Assembly (NCBI RefSeq): GCF_000090795.2
Contig: NW_003546423.1
Coordinates: forward strand, 78,512-142,511
DNA from: Amphimedon queenslandica
Lineage: Eukaryota > Porifera > Demospongiae > Haplosclerida > Niphatidae
Length of the DNA: 64,000 bases
Direction: 5' to 3'
The position numbers and the translations under genes are program-made. The notes under the pieces were generated by a model, which was given only the letters and a program-made list of their open reading frames with translations, searched no databases and was not told the origin of the DNA. Shown here in pieces: positions 60,501 through 64,000 of this stretch. Numbering within the stretch: the first letter of the stretch is position 1; each line of letters begins with the position of its first letter.

Positions 60501-63500
60501 CTTGGTAAAGCTATCCAATAGTCAAACATGTACATGTACACATACATGTACTGTACATGCGCATGTACATGTACATGTACTGTACATGCACATGTACATG
60601 CACATGTACATGTACACGTACATGTACGCTGATAACTAATCATAGTTATGTTCATGGACACCTGGAACAGGGTTACCTACAGGATTTCAGTACAATGCTT
60701 AGCTTCTTGCCAGCTTATGAAGTGTGCTATTTAGCTTGCTTAGAAAACCCTGATCCATGGTATTTTGTCAAAAATAGCTAGAAGAGAACTCTCAATTCTC
60801 ATGTGTATCAACTTTAAAACAACTGTTAAAGGATCAAACATTCACAGATATGCTCAAAATCATTTTCATGGATTTATTTTTTGTGAATCAAAGCATTCCA
60901 ACATCTTGTACTGTATTCTAATTTTGGGAATCTCAACAATTAAAACTGAAAAATCAGAAAAAGTTAAGACCCTCAATAATTTCTGGTTGCATAGTACTTA
61001 CATGTACATGTACATGTACATGTATTAATACATGTAGTTATACAGTAAAGCACAATACATATTATTATATGTACAGGGTATGTGATTACTAACCTCTCCA
61101 GACCACTCTTGGGCCTGAAGGTGGAGTCCTTTATTCCCATAGCTCCCTAGTAGTATACTGAAAGCTGATGATACTTCACCAGTTCTTGGATGCTCTTGCA
61201 ATAAAGTGATGGAGACTTGATCTATATCAAGCATTAACTGAAAGAGAGAAAGAGAGGGAAAAGATTTAAGTGTAAGAGCAATAGATGAACATACACGTAT
61301 ACAGCATAAAGTTTTAAGTGTACATGTATGTAGGGAAACTTTCCCATTGTTCCACATACATGTAATATCTACATGTACATGTACATGTATACATGTATAC
61401 AATGTACAAACTTAATTTTTGTGTGCTTTAACTTGTTACACAGACTACACTCAGCAGAATGAATGAAACATTCCTTGTATTCGGTTTAAACTTATATGCA
61501 CACATGATGATGCTTGGTGATGAGAAGAAAAAAAAATTTTATTTAACATCTGTTTGTACTATACCTACTGAACCGTGTTATGACTGTTTGCAAAACTATG
61601 TGTGAAGTGTGAACAATGCTGACTCCGTGAAATGAATGAATGAAACTATTGACATTTAGTCTATAATGCTATAGTACATGTACATGTATGTGTACATTAC
61701 ACATCTACACACAAGTGTGAACACTGTGAATTTAAACCATGCTCTTACGTGTACAATTCACAATTTTACGTGTATATGCATGTCAAAGGTACATGTACTA
61801 TGTCCAATTGTCCATGCATTTTTACTACAATAATGATTCAATGCTAATAAATTCACTCACTAATTCTCCTTTCTTTCCATCAAGGTGACTGTCTTGAACT
61901 ATTCTTGATATGATGTGCTCCTGGCTCTTAAAATACCACTTGGACTCATCCACTGGTTTATTCAGTAACAGGTCAGGAGGAGCAGTAATGACCCTCTTCT
62001 CTTTCTCTCCCTCTGTATTGGTCTCAGCCTGTATCTTATTCAATATACTGAGGACCAGACGGACTGTTGAAGGAGCAACGAATAGCTCCACTCTTTTAAG
62101 ATGAAGGACTATATTGTGACCAGACATAGTGGACAATGTAAAGGACAGGGTGCAAGGAGAAAGGATAATATTGTCCTAAAAAAGAGAGGGGGGGGGAAGA
62201 GAGAGAGAGGGAGGGAAGAGAGAGAAAGATGAAGAACATAAAGAAAGGTAAAATAAAGAATACATATGTACAATTCACATACCTTGTTCACTGTAGTTTT
62301 AGCAGTAGGTGAACCAGTATATAGTGTACAGTCATCGAGTGACGAGTGAATAGAAATAGACCCATCCTTCAATGAAATACCAAGAGACACTCCAGTCTAC
62401 AATACAAAACATTTATATTCATTCAATGTTAAAGATTACATAAAACAAAGTTTAGCTATTACAGCTTCAATAAGAGATAAAAATCCTGCCATTCACTAAT
62501 TCATTTGCTGATGCAATCATTCATCATTAAACAATTTATTCAACAATTTGTTTACAAAATACATACACACACATTTACATGTATCATAGACTTGAGTAGC
62601 ATAACCCATCAGGTATTCCATACACCCATCTCCAGACCATTTATACTATACTACAATACTTTCTATTCAGGAACTAATTGTCACATACATTAAATGATTC
62701 AATCACTCATTAACATGACATTTTGGCATTCACCCAAACATATTCACTCACTCGTAAACTAATTAACACTCACTTGAGCTATCAGTGCCTGGTTGGGCTC
62801 ATCACCAGAAGCAGCAAGCCGTACATTGACAATGGAACCAGTCAACTTCATCTCATACTGTTCCACAGTAGCACCATCAGCCTCTGACTTAGGAGGTTCA
62901 AGAGGAGAGGGCTGGGAGGGAGTGCTTGATAGGAAAGGCTCGTACAATGTCTTTAAGTATCCGATTAAATATAGTAGGTACTCAATGCTTATTGTCACCA
63001 GTGGATTAGAGACATTTAGCAAACCTGTTAAATAAAGTGTACAAAACAAAATAAATAAACAGTTATGTAATGACGTACAACAAACAAATGCATGTAGCCA
63101 CCAGGAATTACAAATAACTTCTAACATGCTTATTGAACTAGGCCCTTATAGTAATCATCATTTCAATGAATTCAAAAAATAATGTTTTATTTTGATGAAA
63201 AACCTACACTTTGTGCTTACTAGAGCAATATGTACATGTATACTGTAAATTTAGAGTGATAGCAATTTTGCATAGCAATGAAGCATGCTAAATTCAATAA
63301 TACTCTTTTTAACTATTTATTATTGGGATAATAATAATTTCTAATATTCAACTTTTACACTGTATTTTGCAACCATATAAAAATCACTAAATCTATGGTA
63401 TGTGAGAACAAAGCGCTCTATCACTAACTGTGTAATAACCTACCAGTTCTTTGGTGAAGCTGAGGATCTTGTTTAAATGTCAGTGATACCATTGAGACAT

Positions 63501-64000
63501 TTCCATCACTGGTACTACACAGTAGTGTCCTATCATTAACCAATGGATCTCTACCATCAATAATTGATATTATTCCAATATCAATACTACTATCAAGCAA
63601 GCTGGTTGAGGTAATGCTAGCTTGACACTTGATGCGTTCAATACACAGCCTAGCAGCTTGTACCTATAAAAGGAATAAATACTCAGCTCGGCTCAACTGC
63701 AAAGCTATGCATTCCAATTGATGGAATATTTGTTATGCCAGTCTTTGAGGGGGAGACCAGTGTTGCATGAACTCTAATGATGACAGATGGTACTACCTTT
63801 GTGTCTGAAAGATTAGCTGAGATTCCATCAGCAAATATTTCAACTTTAAAATTAATATAGTCATCCTGGACTGCTACATCAGTAACATCACTTCCACCTA
63901 CACAATTACAAAAACAAAATCCTGTATGTTTAGACTGAAAAGCAACCATATACGGACCTTGTTCAATTGCGTGGGAAGCTGGCTCAGGAGCATTTTCTGA
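24016..64000 (-). CDS. VPS13A: VPS13A/C orthologue, 3' 44 exons (5' part beyond window)
   Basis: A bridge-like lipid-transfer protein of organelle contact sites. I traced 44 exons, 63954-64000 down to 24016-24298 with stop TAA at 24,016. All are GT-AG and phase-compatible, encoding about 1,894 residues. Landmarks: SPYWLINKTGL (36764-36865) and SWSDWSKNFSLDTVGSEGIV (33713-33832) of the VAB/SHR-binding repeats; PPPKVGSSAPPKPFLELSLV (27696-27832); EVIGNPVGFLRGFTEG (25729-25842); GVLGFIKGTGKGVLGLVF and KPTGGLIDFTSATLLAVQR (24847-24970) of the C-terminal amphipathic/ATG2-C region; VIRPFSL (24635-24685) opening the PH-like tail. The N-terminal chorein domain is outside the window. The set matches VPS13A/C rather than VPS13B or D; A versus C cannot be separated here. 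Three introns carry other genes or arrays. The C-terminal tail after the KWSCDW motif is divergent from the vertebrate form. Confidence 0.95.
26700..27220. repeat. Dispersed AT-rich repeat in VPS13 intron
   Basis: Three degenerate units with AGAATCAGCTCA, TTACACAACAT-like and TTTGGCCTAA motifs between exons 26580-26648 and 27455-27557. Same family as the 30.7-32.9 kb array. Confidence 0.6.
28301..28506. mobile_element. Foldback MITE in VPS13 intron
   Basis: Inverted arms: left GGGTAAATTTGGAGGGG and right CCCCTCCAAATTTACCC, with inner AATTTGGCGAATTTGG and CACCAAAATTTAGC. About 200 bp. Related AATTTTGGTGA-rich sequence occurs at 7.15-7.64, 12.77-12.96 and 39.84-40.06 kb. Confidence 0.65.
30644..30705. 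repeat. TAGTCTCGCC foldback
   Basis: Starts TAGTCTCGCCCCGCCCC and ends GGGGTGGGCCACCGGCCAGACTA; arms pair. A GC-rich island in AT-rich intronic DNA. Confidence 0.6.
30706..32890. repeat. Approximately 178-bp tandem array (about 11 units) in VPS13 intron
   Basis: Units carry AATGGCCATAACTTGAAAAA, AGCTCAAACTTTCTAC, GCATAAGGACACCAATATG, then TGGGCTATAGCCTTGGGTAT. Spacings measured between AACTTG motifs are about 175-184 bp. Neighbouring units are highly similar, so the array is young. It fills the intron between exons 33109-33246 and 30367-30503. A 237-bp MITE sits inside one unit. Confidence 0.85.
31042..31278. mobile_element. 237-bp MITE copy 1
   Basis: Terminal inverted repeats of about 34 bp start GTGACCATAATTGACAAAAG and end CTTTTGTCAATTATGGTCAC, with ATTT on both sides. 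Adjacent tandem units give the empty site GACATTTTCTT, so a 4-bp ATTT duplication reconstructs the pre-insertion sequence exactly. Confidence 0.85.
33109..38271 (-). CDS. VPS13A: VPS13 exon block 2 (VAB region)
   Basis: Exons: 38193-38271, 37365-37565, 36947-37054, 36764-36865, 36372-36452, 33713-33832, 33556-33642, 33295-33360, 33109-33246. They encode GVSWHSLSENGVYLHCKSMY, HYPFVLHNYLHNKLRVSG, the hallmark SPYWLINKTGL, FSLDTVGSEG and TPFYMIHNKTE. These are repeats of the adaptor-binding (VAB) domain that recruits VPS13 to membranes. The 38193-38271 exon has two possible acceptors nine bases apart, both in frame. The 2.5-kb intron between 33832 and 36372 hosts unknown-family copy E. Confidence 0.92.
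34291..35328 (-). CDS. Unknown-family copy E, intronless 345-aa protein nested in VPS13 intron
   Basis: Lies in sense orientation inside the 2.5-kb VPS13 intron between exons 36372-36452 and 33713-33832. The protein starts MFTMSAFDPTLIILVNLYAD. The frame upstream of it carries a TAG where copies C and D are open, supporting this start. Blocks: NGAMQVSIFVSVNYNGDTD, SDIRVPLYFTVPF, GEHKWIAKMGE, VFPESQKLVKCIDYKGIKF, GHKAGFFLEHG, AWGAGIVMIR (NEG changed to GAG), LQDNFGNKVEIVMNWDCGDW. This is the most divergent copy; it lacks the HCDCC cluster. It has its own TATA box at the family spacing, so it need not depend on VPS13 transcription. Function unknown. Confidence 0.8.
   Translation of the reverse strand: MFTMSAFDPTLIILVNLYADEFSDRQDTRVYANGAMQVSIFVSVNYNGDTDEGILDQIKGHVQENVAIYSLDDGMSPLSSEWTKSTTSNEFNHDLDHSGDKSTLGVTSDIRVPLYFTVPFNSEGEHKWIAKMGESETNSNTPVTVNVLAFSVTGSDFTIEDRDSAGQSLLRVLRYTPNVFPESQKLVKCIDYKGIKFVGTSGNSWLSMVMSKKGHKAGFFLEHGNTKAHTVYNCRSYSSSEVEMRGYSGKPYHKTSCQAWEDPEDISSSSIDTAWGAGIVMIRIVNEYLGLYDGKNGNTWGKVNIQMNNFQLQDNFGNKVEIVMNWDCGDWYACWVVSSAKVLYS
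35395..35402 (-). promoter_or_regulatory. TATA box of copy E
   Basis: TATAAAAG, 67 bp upstream of the ATG at 35,328, within the conserved promoter block. Confidence 0.6.
35468..36040. repeat. Promoter-flank direct duplication upstream of copy E
   Basis: The block from ATGATAATTCATTT through AGTACTAGATTAGTCT, AACAAACTCTCTTTTATTT and ACAAGCTCAGCAAT to AATTAGTCTCTGAGTGG occurs twice in direct orientation, at about 35,468-35,710 and 35,776-36,020. The second copy has no TATA box or coding region next to it. Confidence 0.75.
37157..37303. mobile_element. Small foldback element in VPS13 intron
   Basis: Arms TAAAGCCCAACACCAC and TGTGGATGTTGGGCTTA, with GCAACTTTGTGG / ACAAAGTTGC inside. About 147 bp, non-coding. 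Confidence 0.6.
37696..38159. mobile_element. 464-bp MITE-like element between VPS13 exons
   Basis: Ends TAGGGTTGGGCAATATC and GGTTTATTGCCCACCCCTA are inverted, consistent with a GGGTGGGCAAT-type hAT-like MITE. AT-rich, no coding capacity. Confidence 0.6.
38541..38607. repeat. TAGTCTTGCC foldback at the head of a GLYAT pseudogene
   Basis: Starts TAGTCTTGCCCTGCCCC and ends GGGACGAGGTGAGACTA. Flanked by TAATATTGA on both sides (left TAATATTGACT, right TAATATTGAGT), which suggests a target-site duplication inside GLYAT exon 5 sequence. Confidence 0.65.
38600..38940 (+). pseudogene. GLYAT-like exon-5 fragment (locus 1)
   Basis: Only the C-terminal part of the last exon remains, from TATTGAGTATGTTG. 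A stop follows shortly (TGAAAACC region), then an open stretch reads MHFIANYPNAANDCTSTKPP, GLGSLFHLFTDKEHRGIGLA and ISELLGYTKQNH. The acetyl-CoA motif is RGIGLA. Exons 1-4 and the usual promoter are absent, and a foldback replaces the sequence upstream. Confidence 0.75.
39158..39394. mobile_element. 237-bp MITE copy 2
   Basis: About five differences from the copy at 31,042-31,278, same length, same TIRs, again flanked by ATTT on both sides. Lies downstream of the first GLYAT fragment. The near identity implies recent mobility. Confidence 0.85.
40190..40668 (+). promoter_or_regulatory. Type I GLYAT upstream block (gene 1)
   Basis: A duplicated block found upstream of intact GLYAT genes at 40,669, 49,242 (48,770-49,241) and 52,346 (51,850-52,345). 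Shared: CTTTGTTTATTG, CTCTTCAATTCAAACAGTAA, several AAGTAGGACAAA-like repeats, GTAGCCAGACTCTA. It probably carries the promoter, but no TATA box is obvious. Confidence 0.5.
40669..41778 (+). CDS. GLYAT-like N-acyltransferase gene 1, five exons, 273 aa
   Basis: Exons 40669-40761, 40811-40922, 40974-41072, 41220-41325, 41367-41778; all GT-AG, frame intact. The protein starts MEKLTAIEVVDDSKREELKG. The N-terminal Gly-acyltransferase half has DDSWPDVKTVIYTY (about 49-62). The C-terminal GNAT/FR47-like half has HPNAAIYDTSTEPPRPVSWN and the acetyl-CoA loop RGKGLA (about 218-223). Overall order and length match vertebrate GLYAT/GLYATL enzymes (about 290-300 aa), which conjugate acyl-CoA to glycine or glutamine for detoxification. 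Substrate here is unknown. The gene lies antisense within the VPS13 giant intron, with a type I upstream block. Confidence 0.9.
41922..41992. repeat. TAGTCTCGCAAGCC foldback
   Basis: Inverted arms TAGTCTCGCAAGCCAGACCAT and ATGGTCTGGCTTGCAGGACTA around a short loop, immediately 3' of GLYAT gene 1. Confidence 0.7.
42066..42910. other. Element end plus assembly gap
   Basis: 42,066-42,099 reads GTCAGGCGGGCCTGACC then CTCGCGAGGGTCAGGCC, matching the terminal sequence of the foldback at 47,300. 42,100-42,910 are 811 undetermined bases. The gap probably hides another copy of that element. Confidence 0.8.
42911..43731. other. Intergenic upstream of GLYAT gene 2
   Basis: Contains a short CT-rich tandem repeat built on TCCCGCTCCGTCTCCCGC (about 43,285-43,375) and an upstream TTTAGAGGTGTGGCTGCAGA motif (near 43,657), the type II GLYAT upstream signature. 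No other gene. Confidence 0.5.
43732..44889 (+). CDS. GLYAT-like N-acyltransferase gene 2, five exons, 270 aa
   Basis: Exons 43732-43815, 43870-43981, 44038-44136, 44328-44433, 44478-44889. The first exon is 9 nt shorter than in the other copies; the rest match exactly and the frame is intact. Seen: METEV-like start replaced by MEETVIEVDTS, then DSSWPDVKTVIYTYKEGEIP, GCEEVFQELNKLGMNQKF, RPALPEGYEIDSIHSSDIEY, VSSGLGCFYHLFTDEEHRGK and ISELLGYTKTESL. The YPNVAIYCTTTEPPRPVSYI segment differs from gene 1 at Trp to Tyr. Type II upstream sequence. Predicted soluble acyl-CoA:amino-acid N-acyltransferase; substrate unknown. Confidence 0.9.
45004..46181 (+). pseudogene. GLYAT-like pseudogene 3 (full-length, three lesions)
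   Basis: All five exons can be aligned and splice sites are mostly kept. Exon 1 has a 4-nt length change after the codons for IEVVN giving TGA. Exon 5 has a 4-nt insertion (TGGCCGGGAACC against TGGGAACC) shifting the frame. A further deletion removes the acetyl-CoA loop region after GAGCAT (EEHDGF instead of EEHRGKGLA). Exon 2 carries an extra codon (KVLVTDN). The type II upstream motif AGAGGTGTGGCTGCAGA is intact. A recently inactivated gene. Confidence 0.85.
46335..46395. repeat. TAGTCTTACC foldback
   Basis: Arms TAGTCTTACCCTGCCCC and GGGACAGGGCGAGACTA with a GGCCGC-containing centre. It lies just upstream of a GLYAT exon-5 fragment, as at 38,541 and 51,191. Confidence 0.7.
46396..46746 (+). 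pseudogene. GLYAT-like exon-5 fragment (locus 4)
   Basis: Exon-5 sequence from TTGAGTATGTTG onward, with stops, a shortened RPVS region (EPPLYIMSSGLGFLFHLFTD) and EEGLA in place of RGKGLA. A stop (AAAGTTTGA) comes before the usual C-terminus. No upstream exons. Confidence 0.75.
46750..47299. other. Intergenic, duplicated with 51,430-51,790
   Basis: Shares GAATCTACTTGTTTGCAGG, TCATCAACAATACCTCAGTG and CTTCCTGCAAAAGTGCATG with 51,480-51,790. No gene. Confidence 0.5.
47300..47908. mobile_element. 609-bp foldback element flanked by TA
   Basis: Long inverted termini: GTCAGGCGTGGCCTGACC at the left and GGTCAGGCCACGCCTGAC at the right. The inversion continues through GGAGGGTCAGGAACCTCGTA-like sequence for about 60 bp, and TA lies on both sides. 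The interior has a direct duplication of GAGCAGTTATATAGGATGTC and short minus-strand frames starting MASGGAAAAVAAYV and MERIEAEYMAEFEELP. These may be transposase-gene exon remnants, which I cannot assign. Confidence 0.7.
47909..48769. other. Intergenic, short repeats only
   Basis: Three copies of GTCGGAATAGCCCC-type sequence (48,520-48,760) and a hairpin ATAGATTGTATTAC / GTAATACAATCTAT near 48,050. No coding sequence supported. Confidence 0.45.
48770..49241 (+). promoter_or_regulatory. Type I GLYAT upstream block (gene 5)
   Basis: Colinear with the blocks upstream of genes 1 and 7, including AAGGTAGGACAAAATAAT and TAGCCAGACTCTATTATCT. Confidence 0.5.
49242..50720 (+). CDS. GLYAT-like N-acyltransferase gene 5, five exons, 273 aa
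   Basis: Exons 49242-49334, 49379-49490, 49549-49647, 50152-50257, 50309-50720; sizes 93/112/99/106/412, frame intact. It belongs to the second protein subtype: the GNAT loop is RRKGLAFMVITEMTQKI and the end is FFEFSGYTNTGSL. In exon 4 the usual GCEEVF becomes GSEDVF. The YPNAAIYD-type block is HHPNAAIYDTSTEPPRPVSW. Intron 3 is enlarged by a foldback element. Predicted acyl-CoA N-acyltransferase; substrate unknown. Confidence 0.9.
49858..50049. mobile_element. Foldback element in intron 3 of GLYAT gene 5
   Basis: Left arm AAGTAGGATC...AAAATCCTACTCTTGTGA; right arm TCACAAGAGTAGGGTTTTC...GATCCTACTT, with ACCCTACATTG / CAATGTAGAG next to the loop. About 190 bp. It is absent from intron 3 of the other copies, so it inserted after duplication. 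Confidence 0.75.
50721..51190. other. 3' flank of GLYAT gene 5
   Basis: Similar to the flanks after genes 7 and 9 (for example ATGATAAATC and GAGTGAGTCTAAGGAGACAA). 51,008-51,060 is a stray piece of GLYAT C-terminal coding sequence (GGATCACTTTTGGTTCAAAG). No complete gene. Confidence 0.5.
51191..51249. repeat. CTCGCCCTGA foldback
   Basis: Left arm degraded (ACTCGCCCTGAGC); right arm GGGGCAGGGCGAGACTA intact. Same position relative to a GLYAT fragment as at 38,541 and 46,335. Confidence 0.6.
51250..51424 (+). pseudogene. GLYAT-like exon-5 fragment (locus 6)
   Basis: A short remnant with the central part of exon 5 deleted: it runs from TTGAGTATGTTG directly to IIKAELMQKALAKGITPVGY and IISELL. 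Several frame changes. Downstream DNA is duplicated with that after locus 4. Confidence 0.7.
51850..52345 (+). promoter_or_regulatory. Type I GLYAT upstream block (gene 7)
   Basis: Colinear with the blocks upstream of genes 1 and 5. Contains a local tandem repeat of GTCATGACAGCCTATATGAC near 52,120-52,175. Confidence 0.5.
52346..53498 (+). CDS. GLYAT-like N-acyltransferase gene 7, five exons, 271 aa
   Basis: Exons 52346-52438, 52482-52593, 52652-52750, 52943-53048, 53093-53498. Exon 5 is two codons shorter (SKWDKDSPKLKQL) but in frame. Second protein subtype: RQKGLAFMVITEMTQKIMAK and FDNIKGQRFFEFSGYTNTGS. The PPRPVSW motif is PPHPVSW. Type I upstream block. Predicted soluble acyl-CoA N-acyltransferase of the glycine N-acyltransferase family; substrate unknown. 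Confidence 0.9.
53687..54037 (+). pseudogene. GLYAT-like exon-5 fragment (locus 8)
   Basis: Starts AAATGAAAGAGATAGTAATG, then YDTSTEPPCLVSWSLSSGLG and TDEEHRRKGLATIVIVEL, then a stop (GAATTGATAG), then frame-disturbed sequence ending near GAATCACTCGTGG. A mosaic of both protein subtypes (subtype 2 RRKGLA followed by subtype 1 TIV). No exons 1-4. Confidence 0.75.
54440..55589 (+). CDS. GLYAT-like N-acyltransferase gene 9, five exons, 274 aa
   Basis: Exons 54440-54532, 54577-54688, 54740-54841, 55029-55134, 55178-55589. Exon 3 is one codon longer (extra GCT). Frame intact. Second subtype: RRKGLAFMVITEMTQKI and FFEFSGYTNTGSLVAHKKF. Type II upstream sequence (AGAGGTGTGGCTGGCTGCAG), unlike the other second-subtype genes, so promoter type and protein subtype have been reshuffled. 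Predicted acyl-CoA N-acyltransferase; substrate unknown. Last gene of the array before VPS13 exon 56225-56391. Confidence 0.9.
55959..56146. mobile_element. 188-bp foldback element beside a VPS13 exon
   Basis: Arms GTAGGGCGCCTTTTTT and AAAAAAGGCGCCCTAC, continuing with AGGGCT / AGCCCT and GCGGATTT / AAATCCGC. It ends about 79 bp from the donor of VPS13 exon 56225-56391. Confidence 0.75.
56225..64000 (-). CDS. VPS13A: VPS13 exon block 1 (14 exons, upstream of the giant intron)
   Basis: Exons in transcript order: 63954-64000 (partial), 63698-63897, 63444-63663, 62774-63024, 62283-62396, 61861-62175, 61094-61237, 59830-59964, 59450-59569, 59043-59153, 58777-58980, 58218-58295, 58088-58171, 56225-56391. 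They encode the mid-protein repeating beta-groove region (for example LHLKRVELFVAPSTVRLVLS, LTYHLLKPIEK, NHLSVPVSVYW). The last exon ends in phase 2 (Gly-Gly codons interrupted). The acceptor exon across the 18-kb intron restores frame, which argues that both blocks belong to one transcript. Confidence 0.9.
57060..57930. repeat. Dispersed 178-bp-family units in VPS13 intron
   Basis: Three degenerate units (57,060-57,256, 57,708-57,830, 57,830-57,930) of the family tandemly arrayed at 30.7-32.9 kb, with AGCTCAAACTTTCTAC and AACCATGGGCTAT. One is split by a hAT-like MITE. Confidence 0.7.
57257..57707. mobile_element. 451-bp hAT-like MITE with 8-bp target duplication
   Basis: Ends TAGGGACATGCACATTATTC and GAATAATGTGCGTGTCCCTA, flanked by GTCAGAAT at 57,249-57,256 and again at 57,708-57,715. 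The 8-bp duplication and TAGGG terminus are typical of hAT elements. It has no transposase frame, so it is non-autonomous. Excision restores a continuous dispersed-repeat unit (GTCAGAATCAGCTCAAA). Confidence 0.88.
59347..59420. repeat. (ACATGT)n palindromic microsatellite
   Basis: Nearly uninterrupted ACATGT/TACATG hexamers. Further runs at 59,774-59,800, 60,035-60,135, 61,003-61,033 and 61,368-61,400. All lie in VPS13 introns. Confidence 0.9.
60526..60628. repeat. (ACATGT)n palindromic microsatellite, longest run
   Basis: About 100 bp of TACATG repeats with occasional GC substitutions (ATGCGCATG), in the VPS13 intron between exons 61094-61237 and 59830-59964. Confidence 0.9.

Noticed and set aside
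59318-60661. Frames rich in Met-Tyr and Cys-Thr near the microsatellites
   Set aside because: Translations of (ACATGT)n repeats, not proteins.

Overview
The window looks like nuclear DNA of a demosponge (Amphimedon-like; inferred, not proven). It is AT-rich and gap-containing, with 45-300 bp GT-AG introns, metazoan secreted-domain combinations and very many TACATG palindromic runs and short foldback elements. No bacterial operons, CRISPR arrays, rRNA or tRNA genes were seen.

Layout. 1-4.76 kb: two tandem minus-strand PARP genes with RRM and WWE domains (PARP10/14-like); the first runs off the left edge. 5.5-12.1 kb: three minus-strand intronless genes (copies A, B, C) of a family I do not recognise, each followed by duplicated flanking DNA. 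13.8 kb: assembly gap. 15.1-18.5 kb: a nine-exon minus-strand gene for a 641-aa secreted NIDO-CCP-CCP-fibrinogen protein. 19.6-20.7 kb: unknown-family copy D. 20.8-24 kb: repeats and foldback elements. 24.0-64.0 kb: the 3' 44 exons of a VPS13A/C orthologue (minus strand, about 1,894 codons, 5' part beyond the right edge). Every exon junction I placed keeps the reading frame.

Three VPS13 introns are remarkable. One (33.8-36.4 kb) holds unknown-family copy E in sense orientation. One (30.5-33.1 kb) is an approximately 178-bp tandem array carrying a MITE. The largest (38.3-56.2 kb) holds, on the opposite strand, an array of ten glycine-N-acyltransferase-like (GLYAT-like) loci: five intact five-exon genes and five decayed or partial copies.

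The two clusters evolve by local duplication. The GLYAT-like copies keep almost identical exon sizes (93/112/99/106/412) and fall into two promoter types. The unknown family keeps a TATAAAAG box exactly 67 bp upstream of the shared ATG in four copies; copy B has lost both the box and the N-terminus. The unknown intronless family is the best candidate for undescribed biology here: no signal peptide is evident, copy number has expanded locally, one copy has moved into a host-gene intron, and a non-metazoan origin is possible but untested.
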